A stretch of 64,000 nt of DNA from Pyricularia pennisetigena. Its lineage: Eukaryota; Ascomycota; Sordariomycetes; Magnaporthales; Pyriculariaceae. Positions 22,480 to 33,136 of the stretch are shown in pieces (position 1 is the first letter of the stretch; the number at the start of each line of letters is the position of its first letter). The position numbers and the translations under genes were made by a program. The notes under the pieces were generated by a model. It was not told where the DNA came from, searched no databases, and worked only from the letters and a program-made list of their open reading frames with translations. Where the stretch lies: assembly GCF_004337985.1 (NCBI RefSeq), contig NC_043744.1:5564325-5628324 (forward strand), written 5' to 3'.

Positions 22480-24169
22480 TCAGTAACCCCCCACCTGCCC
22501 CTTGGGCAACGGCTTGATCCACGCCGTGGCGATGTTAATGGCGATGTGCACGGTGCCAATGATCCAAAAGCCCGTGGCATAGCCGGTGCCGCCGCCGACG
22601 AACCTAAAGATGACCGCAAAGACGACACCTCCCAGGTTTCCTCCGGCTCCCGTGATGCCCGAAACGAGGCCGTTGGCGTGCGGGTGGACGTGCGGGATGA
22701 GGGCAAAGTTGGCGCCGTTGCCGGCCTCGTGGAAGAAGGCCATGAAGATGACGAGCCCGAGCATGGTGGGCTGGTGGTGCGGGTTGAGCTGGCCGATGAG
22801 GATGAGCAGGGCGCCCGTGGAGACGCCGCAGACGTGAATCCAACCCTTCTTGAGCCACAGGCCCCGGGGGCCGCTGCCAACGGCGTTGTACAGCAGGTCC
22901 GAGACGACGCCGCCGAGGGGCCGCGTGATGAAGTTGAGGAAGCCAAAGATGGCGGCGTAGTTGCTGGCGCCCGTCTGGCCCAGCTCGGGGAAGTTTTTGA
23001 GGTAGTAGGACGACAGGATCGCGTTGATGGCCAATTCGCCTCCAAAGGAGCAAAAGTACGTGAGAACGTGTACCAGCGTCTGCGGCGAAGCCATCACGCG
23101 GAGGGACTCGCCCAATGTCGGCTTGGCGATGGTGTCGGTGTTCTGAACCGCGGTGTCGTTCTTGATTACCCGCCCAGCCTCGGCATCCAGGAGCTCACCA
23201 ACCTGCTCGTCCTTTTCCTTGTTTGTCTTCTCCTTGTCTTCCACAAAGCTGTTGCCTTCCGAAGAGTTTGACATGTTTGGACCCTTGTCGGTGATGGATC
23301 CCGGAACATCCACGATCTTGTCTTGGTTGGTGGCGTCGGTGTTGTTGTTGACTTGGCTCACAATCTGCTGCGCGTGCATATGCCTCTCGCTCCACTTGCC
23401 AGTGGGCGTGTCGGGGCAGAGAAGCAACAGGCTGGCGCCGGTGACGATGATCATGACCAATGGCACGATAAACGTCAGCCTCCAGGCCTGGCCGGGGGTG
23501 TAGCCCATCCTGTGCACGAAGCTGTCGAAGACGGCAGGCATGATGAAGTAGGTGATGCCACCACCTGCGTTGCCAAAACCACCCGTCAATGCGTTGGCAG
23601 TACCAACGACGTTCTTGTCGAAGAAACCCGTCGACCAGACCTGGCAGGGAACGAAGGCGCCGCCCAAGATACCGATGAAGAAGCGGCTCACGTAGAGGCC
23701 CGTGGCGTTCTGGATGAGAGGGGCCAGGCCTAGAGGGATGGCGCCGACGAGGAGGACGCCGCCGAAAACGACTCGGGAGCCCCAGAGATCACATAGCGGG
23801 CCTGCAACCATGCGGACGAAGAGGGTTGCGACCAGAGAGACGATGTTGGAGTTGGCGACTTCCGCAGCGGTGAGGTTGAGGTCTTTTCGTATCGTGACAG
23901 TCAACTATGAGATGACGAGACCGATGTTAGTATCGGGCTGTTGAGCGTTCGTATATCCCGTATGGGGGGCTCGAATTCATCTCTTCACTTACAAGAGGTG
24001 GAAATGTGTACCAGGCCCAGAAGGCTATCATGAAGCCGAACCATGAGAAGAAAAACACCCGACCATACATGTTGAAGACATTGAGGACGGGTATCGACCG
24101 GGCTTTCCTGGTGATCGGATTGACCTCAGGCGCCCGGTACAGGTCCGAAAACTTGACGTTGATACCCAT
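22480..24169 (-). CDS. nrtA: Nitrate/nitrite porter, MFS NNP family (NrtA/CrnA-like)
   Basis: Two exons, 23993-24169 and 22480-23904, give 533 residues; the 88-base intron has a GTAAGT donor and TAG acceptor. Seen: about 12 hydrophobic helices, two nitrate-signature-type glycine motifs (GGFGNAGGG in the first half, GAGGNLGG in the second), the conserved arginine in the first-half TM2 region ([12 protein letters not shown]) and its partner in the second half (FITRPLGG), and a hydrophilic central loop of about 90 residues between helices 6 and 7, typical of fungal members. Known: NrtA/CrnA proteins in the plasma membrane import nitrate and nitrite with protons; the two arginines bind the anion. 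The gene stands alone here, without nitrate or nitrite reductase beside it. Confidence 0.92.
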
Positions 24170-27100
24170 GATGAAACAGAGTCGGTGTTGTACAGGTGAA
24201 GACGTGAACAACCTCTGGTATCAGACCGATGAGTCCTGTAAGGGCAACCTTGATTAGATGGAAATTGGAATGGGGACTAAATATACTCATGTCATGTCGA
24301 TCTTTTATGATGGGTGTCGGCAGTTGTTATACAAGCAGTTCATGGATGGGTAGGTACCTTATCGAGAATTCGCCTTAGTCGAAGGTGCTTCTGCTTGTAC
24401 ACCACATAGCTGCCCAAAATACACCCTTATCATCAGCTCACTGGACAATTCTCTACCCCAGCCGCGGCTACATTCACCCCTTGCAGAAGATGCAGAACAT
24501 GGCCGTTAACGGGACTTAACCCCCATGTGAATCCGTATTTGGATGGCTTGCCATGGTGGAAACCGATAGGGCTTTACCAACCTGAACAGAGACGAGCCAG
24601 GATGGATCCGTCTAGCGACCCCCGGATCAAGCCGACCTGGTGCCGCGAGAGTGGGATGAAAACTGGGTGGGCTGATAAGGGACGGCGCTTGGCTGGGGGT
24701 GGGCAATGCCGGTCCCAGAACGCCTTTACAGCGCTCGGATGGGGGGGGCCTTGGCCACTGATAACGAGAATGGCAGGTTCCGCTCTGACTAGGTAGGTTA
24801 AAAATATGACAATCCAGGTGAGAATCAATAATTAATTTCAGCATAAGGATGCTTTTACGATCAGATAGCATCCCCATGGGGTAAACTCAAGATCAAGAAA
24901 ATTCGGCCCTCCCAAGATCGAGGAGTCGTCGTAACAGGCAACAATCAGGTAGCAGCAATTTGTGTATTGAAAGCCGATTGCCAACAGTTTCAAGTGTCTA
25001 GAATACCAAGACACGGTGGTTGGGCTGGACAATGTGTACAGTAAATTCAAGCATAGGCCTGTCTACCAGCAAACCCAAAGGCAGCCATGGGTGGCCACTT
25101 GAACCCTTGACTTGGCTTGACATGAAAGTAGATTGATGCCATCTTGGAAGAGCTAAGGTGGTGTCATAACAGAGATGCCAAGCATCGGCATTTGGGGCGC
25201 AAATTTGATGACGGCAACGACGCCAACCGGATCGGAGAGATTGAGGCCCGTCATCAAGATCAGATTGATCCTGATTGCTTGTGCTTGTTCTCGTCGCCCC
25301 GGGCTGTCTGCTCCGTTTCATGTCATGTCTGTCTGTTCGCTGCCATGTGAATGGGCAGATGGTAGGGTCCTTATCTTTTTCAGCTCAGCCTCACTTTAAA
25401 ATGTGGCTGGTGAAGTGTGCTCGATGCAGGGCAAGACAAGGATGACATTGGACGCAAGGAGCCTTATCTCGTGGGCAGAGACCAGCGTGAATCGGAGAGA
25501 GTAAGATAGTCCAAGATAGAGAGGGGATCTGGAAGCGGGTGATGCGAGATACAGAAGGACCCACTATCCCTGCTAAGTAGAGATAAGGCGGCGGAATACT
25601 TAACGCGACATTCCCGCTGTCAAGATTTCCGTCGACGTGAAGTATTTCCGCGGAGGCTTTGGTAGCCCGTGTGCTCGATAAGTACGAATCTAGGCCGTTC
25701 TCTAGGTACAGCTTCGATTCTAGAAGTTGATGCGCGGAGGTCCCTTGGCTGCTTAAGAAGCGGCTGATTGATCTGGTTGACCCTTCCATGGCCTTTTTGA
25801 GAGGGTGCGTGCGCAGGTACAGGAAGTTCCTCGGAGGGAATAGAACTTTACCACAATCAAAACAGGCACATGCTGATAAAGAAGGCTTGGCGAACAGCTG
25901 ATAAAACCATTGGCGCCGCCACGATCAAAGCAATCAAAGACGATTGAGACTGTCGTACGCGCCAAAACATATTCAGAGGCGGTACTAGCATTGCTAGCTT
26001 CTTGTCCATGGAGATTTGTGGTTGATTGAAGAAGGCAGGCTTCGTGGCGTTTCTTTTTCTCTTCTTTATTTTCATTTTCTGTTGGTTTTTGAATTGTTGA
26101 AAAACCCCGCGGCGGTCGCCTAAAAAAAAAAGGCTTCATCACGGATGGAGATCAAGCTTTTTACGATATTTTTCACCCGCGTGACTTGTCAAGATTGCTT
26201 TCGCTTTCTTGAACTTTGCGGCCATCTTGATTATTTTGTGCTGTTTACTCAACTGTTTAGTAACGTCGTGCGACCTGATACAAAATTCCAGGCCGTTGAA
26301 GACTTTCAAAATTGCGACAATAGAGCGGAATCCCATTTTGCCAACTGACAATAACATCATAGGTGAGTCACCTAGGTAACAACTTGGGACGGTCCTGGTT
26401 TGTTTACATAGACCGCGACTTCTGGGGCAAGGATACGAGAAACAAAAGCGTAATCCGGTAGAGTTGTCGAGTACGATACGGATTGCTCTTGTCATTGAAT
26501 CAAGACTGACCAGGCCTCGTCATGCCGCTCACAGCTTGATTCCATCGTGTTCTCTTTGACTATTCTAGCTTTGCAGACTTCTGGCCTTTCGAATTTGGCC
26601 TCTATTTTCAGCTGAAAGAACGAAAGCAACTTGGGTCAAATATCGCGTTCATGCTTTGACCTTTGTCTTCCATTCGGCCCCTCTTGGGATGCTTTTTAGT
26701 GGCTTGCGAAAGTGGAGGTGGGGCTCAATTGTACGGCCCCACTATCCATCTACAGACTAATATTGACGGTTCCGGGCCTGTTGACAGACGCCAAGCACCT
26801 GGACCCTTGTCAACAGAGGTGACCCTAGTCGCGTCGGGGAAGGTGATGGAGAAGTGAACTTGTTGAAGAGCACGCGATTCTTTATTTGAGCGGGACAAGG
26901 ACAAGGACGAAAAAAAAAAAGAAGAAAAAAGACAACACAATGCCAACACACCGCCTCAATTACATCCCGACCCCTTTTTCGTCTCGTCCCGAGTAAACAT
27001 GCAAACTGCTTTCAATGATTGCACAATTACCCTTTGCATACATGTAATCCCCTCAAGTCCTGCGTTCCGAACATTGCCCACTTCACCATGATCGAATCGT

Positions 27101-27226
27101 GTCCGACTACTACCCATTAGTATCCACTCCGTAGCGTTGCCCGAGATTGACAGTTATTCTCCGGGTCAGTACACCACTGCACATTGACGGCAAAGCGAGT
27201 GGACTGCGACTGCGACGCCGCACGTC
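24170..27226. other. Intergenic, divergent promoters
   Basis: About 3 kb between two divergently transcribed genes. GATA-type motifs cluster in the first 600 bases. The rest contains only short frames without family resemblance. The final 250 bases before 27227 are the likely promoter and 5' UTR of the large disordered-protein gene. Confidence 0.55.
24358..24765. promoter_or_regulatory. Cluster of GATA-factor motifs upstream of the nitrate transporter
   Basis: CTTATC (GATAAG on the minus strand) at 24358-24363 and 24426-24431, GATAAG at 24674-24679, and TGATAA around 24759-24764. All lie about 190-600 bases before the transporter start. Known: AreA/NIT2 GATA activators bind HGATAR, often in clusters, to induce nitrate-assimilation genes. 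I found no clear NirA site (CTCCGHGG). The motif is short, so chance occurrence is possible. Confidence 0.5.
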
Positions 27227-30200
27227 ATGGACAACGGGAATAACCGACCGGCTCTCAACGGCCGATCAAGCCTACCTACTTTTGTAGGCGGCAAGACACT
27301 CTCGGCCAAGAAGCATCTCGATATCAGACGACAACCATCCTTCGAGCGACAATATGACGACAACATTCAGACCAACGGCGCTGCCCGCCGCCGCTCGGCT
27401 ATTCCGACCCCGAGTCCTGTCATGTATCCTTCCTCTACCAACAACCGCAACCCCTCACCATCGTTCCGACGCTCGCAAATCCCACGCCCCGGATCTTCCG
27501 CGCAGCAAGAGAGACCCGACCATGCCAACGTCATGAGCAACGGGCAGTACATGTCGCTGCACGAGGCCATGCGTCGTAGCCCCTTGGACCACAGCGAAAG
27601 CGAGGAGTCGTCCGCCCGGGGCTCGCCTAGCCCGGCGCCCCGTGAACACCTCGACGGGATCCGCTCGCGGGAGTTTAAAGGGCACTTCAGCAAGATTCCC
27701 CTGAACCTTAACCGCAGGCCAAGCTCCAGGCAATCTACTGGCAGCGGCCCCATACGCGACGACGAATCTCAGGTTTCGGGTGGGAGCAGTCCCGATGGGC
27801 GACCTCCGTCCAGGCTACGCCAGCCCACGCAGTACAACACGGATAGGGATCGGATAAGTCTCGGTGGTGGAGGCGGCTTGTTCTCCAAGGTCAGGGACGG
27901 CGATGTTGCAAAGCCTGTGGGCGGGCTGAGTAGGGATCTGTCGCGCAAGGCGAGCACCAACAGCCTGGATGGCAAGAGGCTTGGAAGCTGGGGAGTCAAG
28001 GGCCAGCTGGATCCGAACTTCAAGAGGAGGTTGATGTCTCCAGACCCAATAGACACTCCAGTCCACGATGCGAATGTACCCATTCCATCGATAGAAACAG
28101 CACCAATCAACCGTTCCCCTGAGAAGAGCTTTGCTTGGGGCGCGGAGGCGGATTTTACGGCCGGCGACTTGCAAGTCTCCGACAGTCCTCCCGTCAAAGT
28201 CATGCCAGACACACGACTCGGGCTCCAAAATCTGAAGTCATTCCAGCCAATGGTTAGAAGCAATACGAGGATCGATGAGATCAGAAGACGCGAGAACGAG
28301 GCTATGCTGGAGAATTATGGGCATGACGAGCCGGAATCTCCTCGAGAGGATCAGGAGATCAGGGCCAAGGAAGTGGAACCTGTCACTGCGAAACCTCTGA
28401 TCCACAGAACGAACCACAAGCTAGAGGAAATACGCATCAAAGAGATGGTGTCGCTATCAAAGAAGAGCTTGGCTAAGGAAAGGCTCGACGACATCAGGAG
28501 GCGCAACTCGACCTCACGCTCACTTTCTCCCGAGGCGTATGCCAAGTCGAACTTTGAAACCGACGAGGAGGTTCCAGAGCAGCCCAAGCACGCGGAGGTC
28601 ATACGAGACGATGAAGGCGAGGCTATTCCAGATACGCCAGTCGTTGTATATCGAAGTGATCGTCGTAAGAGCATAGGTCGTGGCAAGGTTGCGGATGTCG
28701 ATGCCCAGGAGAAGGAAAGGGACATTCTTCAGCCAAAACCAACATCACATTACCGGAAAGACTCCCATGACCTTCTTAAAAGGCTGGCTCGTGCAGCCAG
28801 CGCCAGCCCCTCACAGGAGAAACAAGCTGAGCCGCTGGATGATATCAAACAGGGGGAGAACAAAGACAAGGAGCCCCACAGAAATATCGACAATCAACAA
28901 GAAAACACGATGTCTACTTCAGCTAAAAACCACAAATCCTCTTCAAATACCCGCAAGGAAACCGGTGATCTGGCACGACACTCTGGATCTGCATTCGACG
29001 ACGATAAGGACTCTGCCGAAATGGAACCGCCAAACAAGCTAGCATCAGGTGCATCTTCAAAACGGTCCAGCGCCACATTTGACCCGACCGACCGCATCGC
29101 CTCGGAGAAACAACTGTTCGAACCTAGAGAGGACGGCCAGTCTGAACCGGAACGAGGCGCATCAGCCGCTTCCTCGGAGCTCGATACTGTCAACGATGTT
29201 GAGGACACGCCCCGGGCGAAGCGGCCAGACCCTCAATCGATGCCGACGCCCAAGCCACCCGGAGGGTACGTTGAGACGCCAGCCACTGTCAAAGTCAAGG
29301 ATTTCGGGGTCAATGATCGGTCTCAGGGGCCGGTTGTTGAAGGCGCCTCTGTGTTCAAGCGGCCGCGGTCGTTGATAGAGATCAAGGCCAGGAGCGATGG
29401 TAACAACGCACCCATCGGGTTCTCGAGCTCTGTCTCTACGGGCAGCAGCGCTAGCAGCCGCAGCAGACGGCGCTCCAAGTCGCTGCCCCGGGCGCTTTCG
29501 CCGCTGAAAAACCCGGTCAAGCTCCCCAGTGCGAGTGAAGATCTCGAACAGATCAAGAAGAAGTGGCGCACGGATGACGATACAATAGAGATAGACTTTG
29601 ACACCATCGAAGACTTGGATGAGCTGATGAAAGACCTGAGAGATTCGAACGAAGAAGCAATGGCGGAGAAGACAGAAGGGGAAGAAAAACAGGACAAGGA
29701 TAAACATTTGGCTGTAACGCGGAAGGCCAATGTCGAAGGCAAAGAAGACCTTGACATTCTTGGCAGGGGTGTTCACAGGGCTCTGCGCGAGGTGCAAGAC
29801 TCCAAAAAGGGCATCGAGCGGCTCCTCAAGGCTGCCGAAGCCAACCCGGGAGACACGACCGCCCAACAAGCCATTCTGGACCGACTGAATGCCCTCGAGC
29901 AGTCGCAAAACAAGTCAGGCTCGTCACCGACATCAGCGACAAAATCGGGCAAGGGTGGCGACCCTGTCGTTCGAGGCGTCAAGGCTACATCGCGATACAT
30001 AGCATCCTGGTTCTGGCGCGGCGGCAGCCCCTCGTGGCTCGGCAACCTTCTCATCCTCGTCCTCGCCTGGGCATGCCTGGAAACGGCGACATGCAGCGCC
30101 TACTGCCGGCCCACGTCGTGCTCCCCAGGCCAGGACTGCTCGTGGACGCCCTCGGACCCGTTCCCGGGCTACGCGCTGCCCGTAAAGGTGGACCAGTGGG

Positions 30201-30562
30201 CGACGGGCGGCCGCGGTCGGGTCCTCTTTGAACGCCTCACGGAGGAGATTGGCGACCTGGTTGACGACGCCAAGGACGTGGTCTTGGACCTGGCCTTTGG
30301 CGGCGGATCCGGCGGCGGCGGCATCCGCAAGAAGGACGAGCGCCTCATGACGTGGGAGGAGCGACGGAGGTACCGCAGGAGGCTGGCGCGGCGCGGGCTC
30401 ATCAAGAAGTGGTCGCCGCCGCCCGAGTACGCGGACCGGTTCGAGGCCTGGGGCGCCGCGAGGAAGCAGCGCGAGTATGCCGCCAACATGCGGGAGATGG
30501 GGTACGATAGGGGCGACGGCCTGGGAGGGGAGAGCATGGATGATGACGAGAGGGTGTTTTAA
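27227..30562 (+). CDS. Large intrinsically disordered protein with one C-terminal transmembrane helix, family not recognised
   Basis: A single exon of 1111 residues ending in tandem stop codons (TAA TAA) that overlap an AATAAA at 30561-30566. Seen: about 930 N-terminal residues rich in Ser, Pro, Arg, Asp and Glu. Embedded are a conserved-looking patch (SFAWGAEADFTAGDLQVSDSP, near 304-324) and three related charged motifs (IDEIRRRE near 345, LEEIRIKE near 396, LDDIRRRN near 422). An acidic helix (EDLDELMKDL) is near 800. One hydrophobic helix (LLILVLAWACLETATCSAY, near 940) follows, then a tail of about 155 residues with clustered cysteines and a basic RRRYRRRLARRG segment. This layout fits a tail-region membrane anchor at ER or nuclear envelope with the disordered part in cytosol or nucleoplasm. 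Function is not assigned; a spindle-pole-body or nuclear-envelope role is only a guess. Confidence 0.8.
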   Translation: MDNGNNRPALNGRSSLPTFVGGKTLSAKKHLDIRRQPSFERQYDDNIQTNGAARRRSAIPTPSPVMYPSSTNNRNPSPSFRRSQIPRPGSSAQQERPDHANVMSNGQYMSLHEAMRRSPLDHSESEESSARGSPSPAPREHLDGIRSREFKGHFSKIPLNLNRRPSSRQSTGSGPIRDDESQVSGGSSPDGRPPSRLRQPTQYNTDRDRISLGGGGGLFSKVRDGDVAKPVGGLSRDLSRKASTNSLDGKRLGSWGVKGQLDPNFKRRLMSPDPIDTPVHDANVPIPSIETAPINRSPEKSFAWGAEADFTAGDLQVSDSPPVKVMPDTRLGLQNLKSFQPMVRSNTRIDEIRRRENEAMLENYGHDEPESPREDQEIRAKEVEPVTAKPLIHRTNHKLEEIRIKEMVSLSKKSLAKERLDDIRRRNSTSRSLSPEAYAKSNFETDEEVPEQPKHAEVIRDDEGEAIPDTPVVVYRSDRRKSIGRGKVADVDAQEKERDILQPKPTSHYRKDSHDLLKRLARAASASPSQEKQAEPLDDIKQGENKDKEPHRNIDNQQENTMSTSAKNHKSSSNTRKETGDLARHSGSAFDDDKDSAEMEPPNKLASGASSKRSSATFDPTDRIASEKQLFEPREDGQSEPERGASAASSELDTVNDVEDTPRAKRPDPQSMPTPKPPGGYVETPATVKVKDFGVNDRSQGPVVEGASVFKRPRSLIEIKARSDGNNAPIGFSSSVSTGSSASSRSRRRSKSLPRALSPLKNPVKLPSASEDLEQIKKKWRTDDDTIEIDFDTIEDLDELMKDLRDSNEEAMAEKTEGEEKQDKDKHLAVTRKANVEGKEDLDILGRGVHRALREVQDSKKGIERLLKAAEANPGDTTAQQAILDRLNALEQSQNKSGSSPTSATKSGKGGDPVVRGVKATSRYIASWFWRGGSPSWLGNLLILVLAWACLETATCSAYCRPTSCSPGQDCSWTPSDPFPGYALPVKVDQWATGGRGRVLFERLTEEIGDLVDDAKDVVLDLAFGGGSGGGGIRKKDERLMTWEERRRYRRRLARRGLIKKWSPPPEYADRFEAWGAARKQREYAANMREMGYDRGDGLGGESMDDDERVF

Positions 30563-31294
30563 TAAATGGGGTGGAATGGATAATGCAAGCGAGCGAGAGA
30601 GAGAGAGAGATGCGCCCTAATCTAATCTGATGCAGTCGAGATGCTGCTGCTGTCATCTGAAGGCTGGTGGACTGAGGGTCCAACAGTCTTTTTTTTTTTT
30701 TTTTTGTCTTCATTATTCTGCTTATGTTTTCTTTTTCTTCTCATATACCCACGCCCACCCTGGATGATTGTGGCTTACTGCCCCTAATGAAAATCAGATT
30801 TTCGTTTGTAAAAAGCAGCCGAGCACCTGGGATTTTCATTTGTCTGTATAGGCCTGGCGGTGAAGCATGACGGCTGCTCGGAATAGCTTTGCGAGTTTGT
30901 TTTTTTTCATGAGAATTGTTTACCCTCGCGATACTCGTGATACTCAATCAAGCCTTGCAATATCTGGCATATGCCTGCAAGCAGGTCCGCGAAAATGCTT
31001 GGTTCGTATATTTCCAAGATGCCATTACTTTACAATGAACAAAAAAAAGAAAAAGAAAAAGTCTAACAGCCCCAGTCGTCCTGTAACCCGTCAAGAGCCG
31101 ATGAATTCATGCTTCGTTAATCGTGAGTTCCCCCCGGTAAAAATTGGTGCGTAGTAGTCCAACAACAGCAAATCCCTTTCCAACCATTCACTCCTTCTCT
31201 TCTTCAAAACTGTTTCCGCTATAGCCCGGTGAGAATACTCTCTGGGCATGTCATGTCTTCCCACGCCAACCCAGTCGAAACTCGTACCAAATCC
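30563..31294. other. Intergenic between convergent genes
   Basis: About 730 bases holding the 3' ends of two convergent genes, a (GA)8 run near 30595-30610 and a T-rich run near 30690. No other feature seen. Confidence 0.6.
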
Positions 31295-33070
31295 TCAGAC
31301 AGCCTGCTTCTTATCCAGGTGCTGGTCGTGGAGATGCTGTTGACAGCTGGTCACAGGCGATTTCGACCCGCGCCCGCTGACGGGGCCACCGCCGTCTTCA
31401 TCCCACGGAAGTCCGGCCGCATCCGGCACCGGACGTTGCGCAAGGGATGTGGACTTCTCCAACCTTTCGGCAGTCGTGGCGCGCGCAACCCCAGCGCCAT
31501 CCCCAGCCTCGACGACTACCACTACCTTGTCCCCGCCAACTCCGGGATCCTCCCCACCCGACTCCTCTGCCTTCCTCTTCATCTTGGTCTTCATGTTCTC
31601 AGCGCACTTGGCGCGATTCATGGCCCACGCGACCTCGGCCACGGCCGCCCAGTTCCCCCTCAGCCAGGTAGCGGCGTCTTGCATGCGCCAGGTGCCGTCG
31701 GGGTTGCGCAGCGGCGACGCGGGCACGATGCCCTCGTACGACGTGTCGCCCTCGACGATGATCTTCTTGAGCGCGGCCAGCACGACGCCCCTCGAGTTGC
31801 CGTGCACTGGGTCGTAGCTCGGGTGCGCCGCCACCACCTCCTGAGACGCCACGGCCTTGATCAGCTCCGAGCGCACCGCGAGCTCCTGGCGCTCGGCCGT
31901 CCAGGCCGCCAGCTGGGACGCGTAGAGTGCGCGCGAGGCCGGGAAGAAGCTGAAGCACTCGTCGCGGACGTGGTCACGCAACGCGTCCTGGGAAAGGGGA
32001 GCGAGTTCGGGCGGTGGCGCATGCAGGCCCTGGGCGCGGAGGCGCGGGATGAAGTCGTCGACCCAGGCGCGGTAGGCCGGGCGGGTCTTGATGCGGCGGC
32101 GGTCGTTGGCCGTCTGCGTCCTGGTGGGCGAGAGCGGGTCGCGGGCGGCGTCGTCCCCGTCCGGGCCTGCTCCTGCTGGTGCCTGCGGCCAGAGCCAGAA
32201 GAAACGGCACCGGGAGGCGTAGGCGAACATGTCGTCGACCGAGGCAAAGGGCTTCTCCCATTGGCCATCGGCGTGAGGCAGGCCCAGGAAGTCGCACACC
32301 TGGCTCGGGTCGTCCGAGAGGAAGACCATGGCGCGCTTCTTATTGATGGGCTCGATCTCGGGCATGATAAGGTACAGAGCCGTCTCGTCGGCTTTGAGGC
32401 CGAGGGGTCGGATAATGGTACCCAGGAGCTGCCACATGTCGCCGTGAGCGTGCTTGAAGGCGGCCCAGAGGAGCTGCTTGACAGATTTGCATATTCGGAT
32501 GTCGACTTGGACGTAGTTGGCAGTTTCTTGCTTATCGTCGCCTGGTTGCTCTTGAACCTTTGTGATGTCAGCATCTCGCACTGCCAGGTTGTTTTTGCCA
32601 TTTTGCGTCAGAGTTTCATTATGCTTCGGAGTGCCGTCGACCGTCGTCACTTGCTGATCATTGGTTGAAGTCCTGTCCACCACACTGCTCCCCGGTCGGA
32701 CATATTTCTGTGGCCAAGGCAAGGCAAAGTTTGCGGTGGCGTCCTTGCCATTATATTTGAGCCTCACAGCCCCTAGGGCATGCTCAATCTTTGTCCAAAT
32801 CGCTGGGGGTCCGCCAGTCTTTGGCTTCTTCTCCACCTCCGGCTCGCTTGTTTCTGGAGATCCGTTGACGTCTGCGCCAACCGGCTCGGCAACGAGAAAG
32901 TCAACGTCTCCAAAACTGTCCTTGGCGGGTGCCTCGACAGGTGCCGTTACTGTCCGAAATAGACCGGAAAGTGCCGTGTGGCAATGCGTGACCATATGCC
33001 GGTAAACTTCGGGTGGCATGCGCGGTGTTCTTAGGAAGTAAGGTGCTCCTGTAAAGGCCGAGCCGCCCAT
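31295..33070 (-). CDS. Predicted nucleotidyltransferase-fold protein, conserved fungal family of unknown function
   Basis: A single exon. I start at the ATG at 33070 (MGGSAF) because fungal relatives begin this way; an in-frame ATG at 33136 would add 22 residues. Length 591. Seen: MPPEVYRHMVTHCH near 18-31, then FGDVDFLVAEP with an Asp-x-Asp pair (D55, D57) and a third Asp in a beta strand (YVQVDIRIC, D190). This is the metal-binding triad pattern of the DNA polymerase beta-like nucleotidyltransferase fold, though the usual GS motif before the pair is not typical. Between pair and third Asp is a low-complexity insert of about 60 residues. A helical, Arg-rich C-terminal half follows (SDDPSQVCDFLGL, FFWLWP, then charged helices). 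Enzymatic activity is inference. It is divergent from the acetyltransferase-like gene at 34268. Confidence 0.75.
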   Translation of the reverse strand: MGGSAFTGAPYFLRTPRMPPEVYRHMVTHCHTALSGLFRTVTAPVEAPAKDSFGDVDFLVAEPVGADVNGSPETSEPEVEKKPKTGGPPAIWTKIEHALGAVRLKYNGKDATANFALPWPQKYVRPGSSVVDRTSTNDQQVTTVDGTPKHNETLTQNGKNNLAVRDADITKVQEQPGDDKQETANYVQVDIRICKSVKQLLWAAFKHAHGDMWQLLGTIIRPLGLKADETALYLIMPEIEPINKKRAMVFLSDDPSQVCDFLGLPHADGQWEKPFASVDDMFAYASRCRFFWLWPQAPAGAGPDGDDAARDPLSPTRTQTANDRRRIKTRPAYRAWVDDFIPRLRAQGLHAPPPELAPLSQDALRDHVRDECFSFFPASRALYASQLAAWTAERQELAVRSELIKAVASQEVVAAHPSYDPVHGNSRGVVLAALKKIIVEGDTSYEGIVPASPLRNPDGTWRMQDAATWLRGNWAAVAEVAWAMNRAKCAENMKTKMKRKAEESGGEDPGVGGDKVVVVVEAGDGAGVARATTAERLEKSTSLAQRPVPDAAGLPWDEDGGGPVSGRGSKSPVTSCQQHLHDQHLDKKQAV

Positions 33071-33136
33071 GTCGGGAGACGGATTGTTGATGACTCGGAC
33101 TCGTCTGGCTTGTGATGTTGTGACCAAGAAAAACAC

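Noticed and set aside
22546..23271. 241-residue plus-strand open frame
   Set aside because: Antisense shadow of the nitrate porter; low-complexity and without domain features.
31229..32668. 479-residue plus-strand open frame
   Set aside because: Overlaps the nucleotidyltransferase-like gene on the opposite strand; it arises from GC-rich codon bias and has no recognisable motif.
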